Assembly (NCBI GenBank): GCA_018613055.1
Contig: JAGGQZ010000005.1
Span: forward strand, 1-64,000
Direction: 5' to 3'
From: Chryseobacterium sp. ISL-80
Lineage (GTDB): Bacteria > Bacillota > Bacilli > Bacillales > Cytobacillaceae
DNA: 64,000 nucleotides
Within the stretch, counting starts at the first letter, position 1; the number at the start of each line of letters is the position of its first letter. Below the pieces are notes generated by a model. That model saw nothing but the letters and a program-made list of their open reading frames with translations, ran no database searches and had not been told where the DNA came from. The position numbers were made by a program, and so were the translations under genes. Positions 1 through 7,885 of this stretch are shown here, in pieces.

Positions 1-46
1 GACTCCTATTAGCTGGTTTAGTTTAAGATGGTCTCGTTCACATATA

Positions 47-78
47 AAAACGCTTAACGCTACTGTTAAGCGCTTTTT
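47..78 (+). terminator. Rho-independent terminator
   Basis: CGCTTAAC at 51-58 pairs with GTTAAGCG at 65-72 around a 6-nt loop. A-rich sequence precedes the stem and a run of five T follows it. It probably ends a gene lying left of the window and could work in both directions. Confidence 0.7.
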
Positions 79-421
79 CATTTCAAAAATTATCTCTATT
101 AGCAAAATTGCCGGTTAAAATGAACCGTAATTTGCAACCTTACTGAAATGTCTGTTAGCTTGCAAATGGATATACAGTTTCTATAACAATAAATAACATT
201 CAATAGTATAAATGCCTGTATATCAATAAAAAAAGGCCATCATTTTCATTTTTAATTTGATGGTCTATTTGCTTTGGATAAATAAATTTTGTGACAGATA
301 ACTGCACCCTTTAATTTTTGCTAAATACCCTTCCCGTTTTTGGAAAGGGTGGGCTGGAAAAACGATGTAAAATGACTTTATCAACTGATTAACCCATTTA
401 AAACAAGGAGGATGAACTGGA
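79..421. other. intergenic region without a gene
   Basis: No convincing ORF on either strand. It holds a small hairpin at 327-350 (ACCCTTCC / GGAAAGGGT) and an A/T-rich stretch. The ribosome binding site AAGGAGG of the first lipoprotein lies at about 404-411. I could not pick a promoter with a good -35/-10 pair. Confidence 0.5.
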
Positions 422-1036
422 ATGAAAAAAATGTTTTTGGTTTTAGGAACCATTTTTCTGATGGTCATGTTGGCTGCCTGTGGAGCGGATTCGGCAACGA
501 ATGAGCTTGAAAAGAATGATACAAACAAGGCGGAAGCGAAAACAGGAAATGAGGCAACAAAAGCTGAAGAGGATCAAGAACCTGCGGAAGAAGAAAAGGC
601 GGAAGATATTTGGACCTATTATGATAACGCCAAGTGGTCTGACGATTATAATGGACTGAAATTGGAAGTCCAAAAGGTCGTTGTGAGTGATAAAGCCCCA
701 ACTATGGAAGATGAGAATGCTAATGCTTCTGCGGTTGGAGTAAAGTTAAGGATGGAAAATACGACAGATGGAAAGTTCACTTTTTATCCAGACCAGGCTG
801 TCTTGGTTACAAGTACTGGTGAACAGATCGACATGCCTGATATGTGGGTATCTGATTCTATTGGAGGAGAAATTGATAAAGGTGTCATTAAGGAAGGAAA
901 TATCATCTGGTATCTGGAGCGAGGAAATGCCGAAGCAATTGAGTGGATTAAGATGAGTTTTACCGGCCATCAGGGTGGCGAAGACGATTTTGAGGCTGAG
1001 ACCAAGGAATATGAGTTCGAAATCAAATTGAAGTAA
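422..1036 (+). CDS. lipoprotein with a DUF4352-like extracellular domain
   Basis: 204 residues. A lipoprotein signal peptide ends in the lipobox LAAC (Cys about 20), so the mature protein should be anchored on the outer face of the membrane. A Lys/Glu-rich low-complexity linker (about 25-60) leads to a beta-rich domain (about 70-204), with the pattern of one strand, an 'AVGVKLRMENTTD' strand and a C-terminal strand typical of DUF4352/DUF5067-like immunoglobulin-fold domains. Function unknown. A strong AAGGAGG site sits 10 nt upstream of the ATG. The next lipoprotein gene starts 26 nt after the stop, so the two are probably one operon. Confidence 0.75.
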   Translation: MKKMFLVLGTIFLMVMLAACGADSATNELEKNDTNKAEAKTGNEATKAEEDQEPAEEEKAEDIWTYYDNAKWSDDYNGLKLEVQKVVVSDKAPTMEDENANASAVGVKLRMENTTDGKFTFYPDQAVLVTSTGEQIDMPDMWVSDSIGGEIDKGVIKEGNIIWYLERGNAEAIEWIKMSFTGHQGGEDDFEAETKEYEFEIKLK

Positions 1037-1062
1037 GGACATCACAACAGGAGGAGATTGAC

Positions 1063-1695
1063 ATGAAAAAACGATCAATTGTTTTACTTTTAACGCTTAG
1101 CGCATTGCTTGCAGCTTGTTCATCAGAAGGAAAAGTGAGTGAATCAGCGACGAAAACGGAACAGACTGCCAAAGAGGATAAAGCCAAAGCAGAAGATGAA
1201 GGTTCAGTTGAAGTGGATAAAGGTCTTTTTAACGTGGAAGTGACCTTGCCGGCATCGATGTTTGAAGGTGAAGACATTGACAGTACCATTGAGGAAGCGA
1301 AAGCGGAAGGAGTCAAGGAAGTCATCAAAAATGACGATGGTTCCGTCACCTACAAGATGTCCAAATCCAAGCATAAAGAAATGATGAAGGAGCTTGAAAC
1401 AGGCATCAAGGAATCACTTGAGGAAATGAAGACGAGTGGTGACTTTGCTTCAATCAAGGATGTGACTCACAATAAATCCTTCTCTGAATTTACTCTGGAA
1501 GTAGATAAAGCAACTTATGAGAATAGCATGGATGGCTTTGCCGTATTCGGCCTTGGAATATCGGGAGCGTATTATCAACTGTTCAATGGCGCAGATCAGG
1601 ATGATTATAAAGTGACGATTAATGTTAAGGACCAGGCGACCGGCGAGGAATTTGATCAGATTGTGTTCCCGGATGATATGGAGGACGGTCAATAG
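1063..1695 (+). CDS. putative lipoprotein
   Basis: 210 residues with a signal peptide and lipobox LAAC (Cys about 19), then a charged Ser/Glu/Lys-rich linker and a mixed alpha/beta domain from about 50. I do not recognise the domain. The pattern (amphipathic helix with many Lys/Glu around 95-140, then a beta segment ending 'YKVTINVKDQATG') suggests a small extracytoplasmic domain. SD AGGAGGAG lies 7 nt upstream of the ATG. It is second in the lipoprotein pair beginning at 422. A hairpin with 8-bp arms (GCCTGGCT / AGCCAGGC) follows at about 1730-1770 but lacks a T-run. Confidence 0.7.
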   Translation: MKKRSIVLLLTLSALLAACSSEGKVSESATKTEQTAKEDKAKAEDEGSVEVDKGLFNVEVTLPASMFEGEDIDSTIEEAKAEGVKEVIKNDDGSVTYKMSKSKHKEMMKELETGIKESLEEMKTSGDFASIKDVTHNKSFSEFTLEVDKATYENSMDGFAVFGLGISGAYYQLFNGADQDDYKVTINVKDQATGEEFDQIVFPDDMEDGQ

Positions 1696-1842
1696 GATTG
1701 GCAGTAGAAAGTATTTAGATTTCACCATAGCCTGGCTGTCTTTTGGTGTTTATATCGGAGAAAGCCAGGCATTATTTCAACTTGCTGGATGAAATACGTT
1801 ACAATATAGCTATACATATATTGGAAGAGAGGAAGTGTCATA

Positions 1843-4293
1843 ATGGGCAACTGGATTTTCCAGGGGAATCCTAAACAATTCGATGTCGATACATACATAA
1901 AAGAAAATGAAATCGTTGATTGGAACGTTCGCCAAAAGCAGTTCTTGGATGAAATACAAGTTGGAGACAAGGTATTTATCTGGAGGTCGGATGGTGGAAA
2001 TAAAAATACCGGTGGAGTAATTGCGCTATGTGAAGTTCAATCCGAACCTTACGAAGATGAAGAAAATGACAAGGTCGATTTAAGGATTCTTGAAAAGCGT
2101 CTTACTCCTGAACAAGGGATGCTTTTGCGTCATGAATTAAAAGAGATTCCTGATACGATGAATCTGCAAATCTTCAAGATGAGGCAAAATACTAATTACC
2201 GTTTAACGGAAGAAGAGTTTAATCGACTTCTTCATCTATGGGAAAACCCGGAAGACATTGAAGAGAAGTTGAGTATGTCCTTTGTCGAAAGGTACTTACA
2301 TCTATTTAAAGATTCCGCAAATGCGTGGTTTGACAGCAACCAGAACTATCTTAAAGAGAGTTATCATTTCTTCCAGAATTTCAAACAAGAAGAACATTTA
2401 AATACAATGGAATGGGAAGATATCCAGGAACTTGGAGAGCATATCAATGCCTTTCGAATGGCGCTTGCCAAGAAAAGAGCCCTCGGATTTATGAACGCAA
2501 GTATTGAACAATACAGAAAGAGCTTTAGTTTTTTGATACACGGCAATGAATCGCTTAAAACCCGAATTGACCAATTTATAAATAACGAGGATTATAAGCT
2601 GTTCGGGTTCGGCGCAAGCGCTGTCAGTGAGATGATCGGAAACATATTCCCGGAAGAATATTGTTTTTACAATCAGAGAGATAAGGTTGCAGTAGAAAAC
2701 ATTCTGGAGCTGAAACCAAAATATGCCAGGGGCGATACCTTCGGTGACAAGTTCAATAAATTTCAGGAATGCCTGAAAGAGAATGAAATTGTTGATCAAT
2801 ACCTAACGATTGTGGGGAAAAGAACGGACCTGCCGATCTATTATGAAATTGATCAATTCTTTAGCTATCTGTTTGAGAACTTTGGGAAGCAGGAACCTGA
2901 AGCCGTCCTGGAGGACCAGCCGCAATACTGGCTGCTGGCAGCGGGTGAAGGCAATTTTATGTGGGATGACTTCAGGGAGAATGAATATATCGGCATAGGC
3001 TGGAGAGAGCTCGGTGACCTGAGGAATTATAGCAGCAAGAGGGAAATAATTGAAGCTCTAAAAGAAATCTATCAAACTGATCGTAATCCTAATAATGATG
3101 CCCTTGCAAACTACCAGTTTGCATATGAGATGAGGGTTGGGGACTACATCTTTATCAAAAAAGGAGTACATCAGGCGATCGGCTTTGGAAAAGTTATTTC
3201 TGACTATAAATATGACCAGGCTCAAGAAACATATAAATCAATCCGAAAGGTCGAATGGATTGAAACGGGAGAATGGGAAATTGAGAGGGTTACTACGAAG
3301 ACTCTCACAAATCTGACGCCTTATCCTGAATTTGTCGAGAAGTTGCTAGACGATATTAATAAGGAAGGCAAAATCGTGTATCCTGACCCGGATAATAACA
3401 GTTCGAAGGTAAACGATCAACCAGCCTCCTATTCCATCGATCAGCTTTTATCTGAGGTTTTCATGCCGGAAGATAAAATCGAAGAGATTCTTGAGACCCT
3501 TGATTACAAGAAAAATCTTATACTACAAGGACCTCCTGGTGTAGGGAAAACATTTGTAGCGAAGCGCCTTGCCTATCTCCATATGGGTGTAAAGGATGAT
3601 AAAAAAGTTGAGATGCTGCAGTTCCACCAGTCATACTCTTACGAGGATTTTATTAGAGGCTATAAACCAAATGAAGATGGTGATTTCACCTTAAAGGATG
3701 GTCTCTTCTACTCTTTCTGCAAAAAAGCAATCGAAGATCCCGAGAACAACTATTATCTTATTATTGATGAGATCAATAGGGGGAACTTGTCTAAAATCTT
3801 TGGTGAACTCATGATGCTCATTGAGGCGGATAAGCGAGGCAAGAAATATGCTGTCAAGCTTGCCTACAGCCAGGGAGAAGAAACTTTCTATATTCCTGAA
3901 AATGTATATCTTATCGGTACGATGAACACGGCGGACCGATCTCTTGCCTTGGTGGATTATGCCCTTAGGAGAAGGTTCTCCTTTATAAGTGTGGAGCCAG
4001 CCTTTCAAACAGCGGCCTTTAAAGAATTTTTAATAAGCAAGGGAATCAGCCAGGGTTTCATCGATAAACTCATTGATGGCATTACAGAGATTAATGAAGC
4101 CATTAAATCTGATACCGTCAACCTGGGGAAAGGCTATGAAATTGGACATAGCTATTTTTGTCCGGTCATCGAACGGGTTGAGGATGAACAGAAATGGTAT
4201 GACAGGATTATCCGCCTGGAAATTGCTCCTCTATTACGGGAATACTGGTTCGATCAGGAGGATAAAGTAGATGAGCTCCTTGACCGACTCTAA
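1843..4293 (+). CDS. mcrB: McrB-type GTP-dependent restriction subunit with two EVE-like regions
   Basis: 816 residues. Residues 1-125 look like an EVE/PUA-like modified-base reader (start MGNWIFQGNP, then the GDKVFIWRS strand). About 140-355 is a helical domain of unknown role. About 362-500 is a second EVE-like region (WLLAAGEGNFMWDDF, then IGIGWRELGDL). The AAA+ motor follows: Walker A GPPGVGKT at 563-570, Walker B LIIDEINRGN near 639, the McrB-type MNTADRS motif near 692 and the arginine motif RRRFSF near 709. McrB proteins recognise modified cytosine and use GTP to drive translocation, activating the McrC nuclease. Its 3' end overlaps mcrC by 23 nt. It is longer than E. coli McrB (about 460 residues) because of the doubled N-terminal readers. 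Confidence 0.88.
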   Translation: MGNWIFQGNPKQFDVDTYIKENEIVDWNVRQKQFLDEIQVGDKVFIWRSDGGNKNTGGVIALCEVQSEPYEDEENDKVDLRILEKRLTPEQGMLLRHELKEIPDTMNLQIFKMRQNTNYRLTEEEFNRLLHLWENPEDIEEKLSMSFVERYLHLFKDSANAWFDSNQNYLKESYHFFQNFKQEEHLNTMEWEDIQELGEHINAFRMALAKKRALGFMNASIEQYRKSFSFLIHGNESLKTRIDQFINNEDYKLFGFGASAVSEMIGNIFPEEYCFYNQRDKVAVENILELKPKYARGDTFGDKFNKFQECLKENEIVDQYLTIVGKRTDLPIYYEIDQFFSYLFENFGKQEPEAVLEDQPQYWLLAAGEGNFMWDDFRENEYIGIGWRELGDLRNYSSKREIIEALKEIYQTDRNPNNDALANYQFAYEMRVGDYIFIKKGVHQAIGFGKVISDYKYDQAQETYKSIRKVEWIETGEWEIERVTTKTLTNLTPYPEFVEKLLDDINKEGKIVYPDPDNNSSKVNDQPASYSIDQLLSEVFMPEDKIEEILETLDYKKNLILQGPPGVGKTFVAKRLAYLHMGVKDDKKVEMLQFHQSYSYEDFIRGYKPNEDGDFTLKDGLFYSFCKKAIEDPENNYYLIIDEINRGNLSKIFGELMMLIEADKRGKKYAVKLAYSQGEETFYIPENVYLIGTMNTADRSLALVDYALRRRFSFISVEPAFQTAAFKEFLISKGISQGFIDKLIDGITEINEAIKSDTVNLGKGYEIGHSYFCPVIERVEDEQKWYDRIIRLEIAPLLREYWFDQEDKVDELLDRL

Positions 4294-5308
4294 GATACCG
4301 ATTAAAAACCTATATTACATGCTCTGTTATGCCTGGGGGCACTTGAATGAAAAGGACATGGCCAATATCGCCCGTGAAGATGAGAAAGACATTAAGCATT
4401 TGTTGACAAGGATTCTTCTGGTAAAACTGCGTTCCCTTATCAAGAGAGGGTTTTACCGGGAATACAAATCCTCCATTGAGGAAACTGGAACGTTAAAAGG
4501 GAGAGTGCTGTTTCAGGAATCTATTAATACTTTTTCTTTTAAAAGAGGAAAGATGTATTGTGATTTTGAAGAAATGACGCATGATATTGTGCTCAATCAG
4601 ATCATTAAATCGACTCTTTATTCTCTATTGCAAAATCCGGAATTGGCTACCAGCTTAAAAGAAGAAATCAAGAATCTTTATTCCTATTTTGCTGAGGTGT
4701 CGACTATTAAGTTAAGCCAAAGGCTTTTTCAGGAACTTAGACTTCACAGAAGCAATCAGCATTACCGTTTCGTTCTGGATATATGCCGCTTTCTTTATGA
4801 GTCGATGCTGTTGAATGAAGATGATTCTGACTCGATATTCGCTGACTTCGAACGGGATCCAAAAGCGATGGCAAGATTATTTGAGGATTTTGTCAGGAAT
4901 TTTTATAAAAAAGAAATGCCCACCTTCAAAGTGTATCGCGAGAACATTTATTGGGATGCAGAGGGGAAGGATACCCACTTTCTCCCCCTCATGCAAACAG
5001 ACATCTCACTAGAGTCCAAAGAGCGCAAAATCATCATGGACACGAAGTATTACCAGCATGCTTTGACACGCAATTTTGGTGCAGAGAAAGTAATCAGCGG
5101 AAACTTGTATCAGCTTTTTGCTTATTTAAGCAATCACAAAAGATCAGCTGATAAAGAGACCGCTGGCATGCTGCTTTATCCGAAAACAGGAAAGGAGCTT
5201 AACCTTTCCTATAAAATTAAAGGATTCCCGGTGAAAATCTGTACTGTGGATCTTGATCGGGACTGGAAAGTCATTCATGAAAGGTTGGTTGAGCTTGTTG
5301 TTTTTTAG
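4271..5308 (+). CDS. mcrC: McrC-type nuclease subunit of the McrBC system
   Basis: 345 residues. The N-terminus (IPIKNLYYMLCYAWGHL) is typical of McrC. The C-terminal part has a PD-(D/E)xK-type nuclease core: Asp244 (TDISL), then Asp257-Thr-Lys259 in IIMDTKYY. In known McrBC systems McrC binds the McrB ring, stimulates GTP hydrolysis and cuts DNA. The start lies inside the mcrB 3' end (23-nt overlap), implying translational coupling and fixed stoichiometry. Both components look intact. Confidence 0.88.
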   Translation: MSSLTDSKIPIKNLYYMLCYAWGHLNEKDMANIAREDEKDIKHLLTRILLVKLRSLIKRGFYREYKSSIEETGTLKGRVLFQESINTFSFKRGKMYCDFEEMTHDIVLNQIIKSTLYSLLQNPELATSLKEEIKNLYSYFAEVSTIKLSQRLFQELRLHRSNQHYRFVLDICRFLYESMLLNEDDSDSIFADFERDPKAMARLFEDFVRNFYKKEMPTFKVYRENIYWDAEGKDTHFLPLMQTDISLESKERKIIMDTKYYQHALTRNFGAEKVISGNLYQLFAYLSNHKRSADKETAGMLLYPKTGKELNLSYKIKGFPVKICTVDLDRDWKVIHERLVELVVF

Positions 5309-5350
5309 CTCTGCCTGGCCAGTTCAAAAGAAACCGTGAGGAGAATGAAT

Positions 5351-5698
5351 ATGGATAAGCGAGTGGAAGCCTTTAAGGGGAATAGCTTTAAGGTCACTAA
5401 TGAAACGACTAAGGGAATTGAATTTGAAAATGTGGTAACTAGAGAAATCGTTTATTTAATGCCGACTGTCGAACTCTCTATTGTTTTAAATCCCAAAACT
5501 GTAGAGGGAAATTCATGGCTGCAAAATAAGGCACATGGATTGTACCACAATACTGCATTAAATCAATTTCCCAAAAGAAAGAATAAGGGTAAGAGTCCAA
5601 TCTATTATGGATATTCATTCAAATTTCAAACAACAGAGGAACTATCTTCGTTTTTATCAGAAATGAATTCATTAGGAAGAGAAAGCAGTATAGTTTAA
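5351..5698 (+). CDS. hypothetical protein downstream of McrBC
   Basis: 115 residues with no signal peptide or membrane segment. A GTG at 5336 and an ATG at 5345 are in frame, but the site GAGGAG at 5338-5343 is best placed for ATG 5351 (7 nt). The protein is basic in the middle (FPKRKNKGKSP) with beta-rich flanks and no motif I recognise. It starts 42 nt after mcrC and ends 21 nt before the next gene on the same strand, so it may be co-transcribed with the restriction genes. Any functional link is inference only. Confidence 0.6.
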   Translation: MDKRVEAFKGNSFKVTNETTKGIEFENVVTREIVYLMPTVELSIVLNPKTVEGNSWLQNKAHGLYHNTALNQFPKRKNKGKSPIYYGYSFKFQTTEELSSFLSEMNSLGRESSIV

Positions 5699-5719
5699 AA
5701 GATAACGGAGGTGCCTCGC

Positions 5720-6145
5720 ATGAAACAATATTTGAAGATTTTCGTCCATACAGAGATTAATCGGGTGAATCGCCTGCTTGATGAAGGCTGGGAGCTGATT
5801 GAAACAAGCAAAGTCCAGTATCCGGATGGAGGCGAAGGAGTGGAATACCACCTCGGACTGCCGGCAGAAACTCGGATCAAGCAACTGATGGAGATCATCA
5901 GGATGTATGAAAAATACGGCTTTAAAAGCGACCTGATCCATGATTTTGCGGAATCGAAAAAGGAGGACCTCCTCGGCTATACAACCGAACCGGAATTGGA
6001 TATGCCAGAAACCCCGGTTACCAGGTTCCTTATGCTTTATGAAGAAGCCGTGAACGGGAAAAGTGTGAAATACTACAAACGAAAAATGCATCCTTTTGAA
6101 GATCCTGAGTTGGATTATATCGATATAGATATGGAATATGAATAA
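5720..6145 (+). CDS. hypothetical cytoplasmic protein
   Basis: 141 residues. ATG 5720 is preferred over the in-frame GTG at 5711, because that GTG is part of the SD (GGAGGTG). The sequence is acidic with no membrane segment. A conserved-looking start, KIFVHTEINRVNRLLDEGWELI, resembles small proteins that pair a beta strand with a 'LLDEGWELI' helix turn, and the C-terminus is very acidic (DYIDIDMEYE). I do not recognise the family. It is last in the run starting at mcrB and is followed by a strong terminator. Confidence 0.6.
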   Translation: MKQYLKIFVHTEINRVNRLLDEGWELIETSKVQYPDGGEGVEYHLGLPAETRIKQLMEIIRMYEKYGFKSDLIHDFAESKKEDLLGYTTEPELDMPETPVTRFLMLYEEAVNGKSVKYYKRKMHPFEDPELDYIDIDMEYE

Positions 6146-6151
6146 TAAACC

Positions 6152-6182
6152 AAGCTAGAGTTTTGTTACTCTAGCTTTTTCT
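6152..6182 (+). terminator. Rho-independent terminator
   Basis: AAGCTAGAGT at 6152-6161 pairs perfectly with ACTCTAGCTT at 6168-6177 around TTTGTT, followed by TTTTT. It ends the mcrBC-downstream transcript. Confidence 0.85.
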
Positions 6183-6287
6183 ATGTAATAAATAACCCCC
6201 GTGAACAAAATGAACAAAATGTTAACTAAGTTTTTAATGCTGTTTAAATGAATAATCTATCCTATTTTCAAAAACTTTGTAAAATTA

Positions 6288-6301
6288 AGAAAACGCTTAC
6301 A
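6288..6301 (+). promoter_or_regulatory. probable cre (CcpA) site upstream of tctC
   Basis: The sequence AGAAAACGCTTACA matches the catabolite-responsive element consensus (TGWAANCGNTNWCA) at every defined base except the first. It lies just before the SD (AAGGGGGAG) of tctC. Binding of CcpA there would block transcription of the tricarboxylate uptake operon when sugars are plentiful. The match is seen; the regulation is inferred from known Bacillus citrate and C4-acid transport genes. Confidence 0.6.
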
Positions 6302-6315
6302 AGGGGGAGTTAAAA

Positions 6316-7341
6316 ATGTTTTCTATGAAAAAGATATCTGCAGTTCTATGTGTGGGTGCACTGGCAGTAAGCCTTGGTGCTTGCAGCAGTGATGCTCCTG
6401 CATCCTCTGCTAAAAAGGAAGGTTCAGGTTATCCTACCAAAGCTATTACGGTGGTGGCGCCATCTGGAGCTGGCGGCGGATGGGATTTAACCGCACGATC
6501 ATTGACAAAGGTTCTGGGTGAAACAAAGATTGTGGAGCAGCCTATGACAGTTGAGAATAAGCCGGGTGGCGGCGGTGCTGTGTTTATGGCTGAATATGCT
6601 ACGGCGCAGGCAGAAAATAATGAGATGCTTTTTGTCAATTCACCTCCGATTATCATCAACAATCTGAAAAAAGAAGGAAACAGCCCATATGGGGTTAAAA
6701 ATACAACGCCATTGGCACAGTTGACAAAGGATTATGGTGCGATTGTTGTAAAAGAGGACTCGAAATTCAAAGACCTGAAATCGGTTCTGGAAGAGGTAAA
6801 GAAGGATCCTAGTAAACTAACCTTTGCCGGCGGTTCTGCGCCTGGTTCCATGGACCATCTTATTTCGATCCTGCCAGCTTATGAATATGGTGTTGACCCA
6901 ACTAAGGTTAAATATGTTTCTTATGATGGCGGCGGAGAAGCGATTACTGCTTTGCTTGGCGGGAACGCTGATGTAATTGGTACTGACGCATCAAGTGTTA
7001 AGGAGTTCTTGAAGGCTGGCAAGGTAAGGGTATTGGCAGTCACTTCTTCTGAACGTTTAGCAGGTGATTTCAAAGACATTCCAACCGCAAAAGAACAGGG
7101 AGTGGATGCTGAATTTACGATTTGGCGCGGTGTGTTTGGTCCTGAAAAAATGTCTGAAGATGCAAAAGCATATTGGGAGAAATCACTTGAAAAGCTAGCG
7201 AATTCCCCAGAATGGAAGAAAGAAGTAGAGACACAGGGCTGGGATCTTGATTATAAGAATGGCGAAGACTTCAAAAAGTTCCTGGAAGATCAGGAAAGCC
7301 AGGTTCAGCAATTATTAGAAGCCCTAGGCATGCAGAAGTAA
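6316..7341 (+). CDS. tctC: tripartite tricarboxylate transporter substrate-binding lipoprotein TctC
   Basis: 341 residues. A lipobox-type signal (SLGACSS) tethers the protein to the membrane surface. The mature part starts YPTKAITVVAPSGAGGGWDL, the hallmark of the Bug/TctC family, and contains the family's PGGGGAV and FAGGSAPGSMDHL loops that hold the carboxylate ligand. Family length is about 320-340. It captures a citrate-like tricarboxylate, or another small carboxylate, and delivers it to TctAB. It is first in the tctC-tctB-tctA cluster and probably under catabolite control (cre at 6288). The exact substrate cannot be read from sequence. Confidence 0.9.
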   Translation: MFSMKKISAVLCVGALAVSLGACSSDAPASSAKKEGSGYPTKAITVVAPSGAGGGWDLTARSLTKVLGETKIVEQPMTVENKPGGGGAVFMAEYATAQAENNEMLFVNSPPIIINNLKKEGNSPYGVKNTTPLAQLTKDYGAIVVKEDSKFKDLKSVLEEVKKDPSKLTFAGGSAPGSMDHLISILPAYEYGVDPTKVKYVSYDGGGEAITALLGGNADVIGTDASSVKEFLKAGKVRVLAVTSSERLAGDFKDIPTAKEQGVDAEFTIWRGVFGPEKMSEDAKAYWEKSLEKLANSPEWKKEVETQGWDLDYKNGEDFKKFLEDQESQVQQLLEALGMQK

Positions 7342-7345
7342 CCAA

Positions 7346-7381
7346 AGAAGGGGGAGGGTTTTCCTCCCTTCCCCCGTTCTT
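7346..7381 (+). terminator. intra-operon attenuator-like hairpin between tctC and tctB
   Basis: A GC-rich imperfect hairpin (arms GGGGGAGGG and CCCTTCCCCC) sits directly after the tctC stop and before the tctB SD. Such hairpins after a binding-protein gene usually protect or attenuate the message so that more binding protein than membrane protein is made. No clean T-run follows, so partial termination or mRNA stabilisation is more likely than full termination. Confidence 0.6.
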
Positions 7382-7395
7382 GAAAGGAGTAAGCA

Positions 7396-7851
7396 ATGAG
7401 CATTCAATTCGATCGGATTGCCTCGATTCTATTTTTGGCGACAGGAGTTCTTTTTATTGTTGGGAGCAGACAGCTTGCGAGTTCATCATATGGCAGCTCC
7501 GTTGGTCCTGATATTTTTCCTTTATTACTTGGTATCATTCTTGTTCTTCTAAGCATTCGTTTGTTTTATGAAACTATGGTTGCAAAAACACAGCATAGTT
7601 CGAAAGAAAAATTACTGTATAAACCTTTCTTGATCATTTTTTTCGCTACATTGGTTTATATTTTGACATTGGAAACGATCGGGTACGTCATCACAACCTT
7701 TTTATTTTTATTTGTTTGTTTTCAAACGATGGAACGCACTAAGGTGATGACTTCCCTTATCATATCTGCTTGTTTTTCAGGACTTGTTTATTTTTTGTAT
7801 GTCGAAGTATTAAAAGGGACGCTGCCAGGATGGCCAATTTGGCTTTCATAG
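7396..7851 (+). CDS. tctB: tripartite tricarboxylate transporter small membrane subunit TctB
   Basis: 151 residues, four hydrophobic segments (about 8-25, 38-58, 75-100, 108-140). The conserved FPLLLGIILVLLSI segment after the first helix is typical of TctB. It forms the membrane part of the carboxylate/cation symporter together with TctA. SD GAAAGGAG is 8 nt upstream of the ATG. It lies between tctC and tctA, the usual gene order. Confidence 0.88.
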   Translation: MSIQFDRIASILFLATGVLFIVGSRQLASSSYGSSVGPDIFPLLLGIILVLLSIRLFYETMVAKTQHSSKEKLLYKPFLIIFFATLVYILTLETIGYVITTFLFLFVCFQTMERTKVMTSLIISACFSGLVYFLYVEVLKGTLPGWPIWLS

Positions 7852-7885
7852 TTTAGGTGTAGCCTTTTCGAAGGAGGTTGTACAA

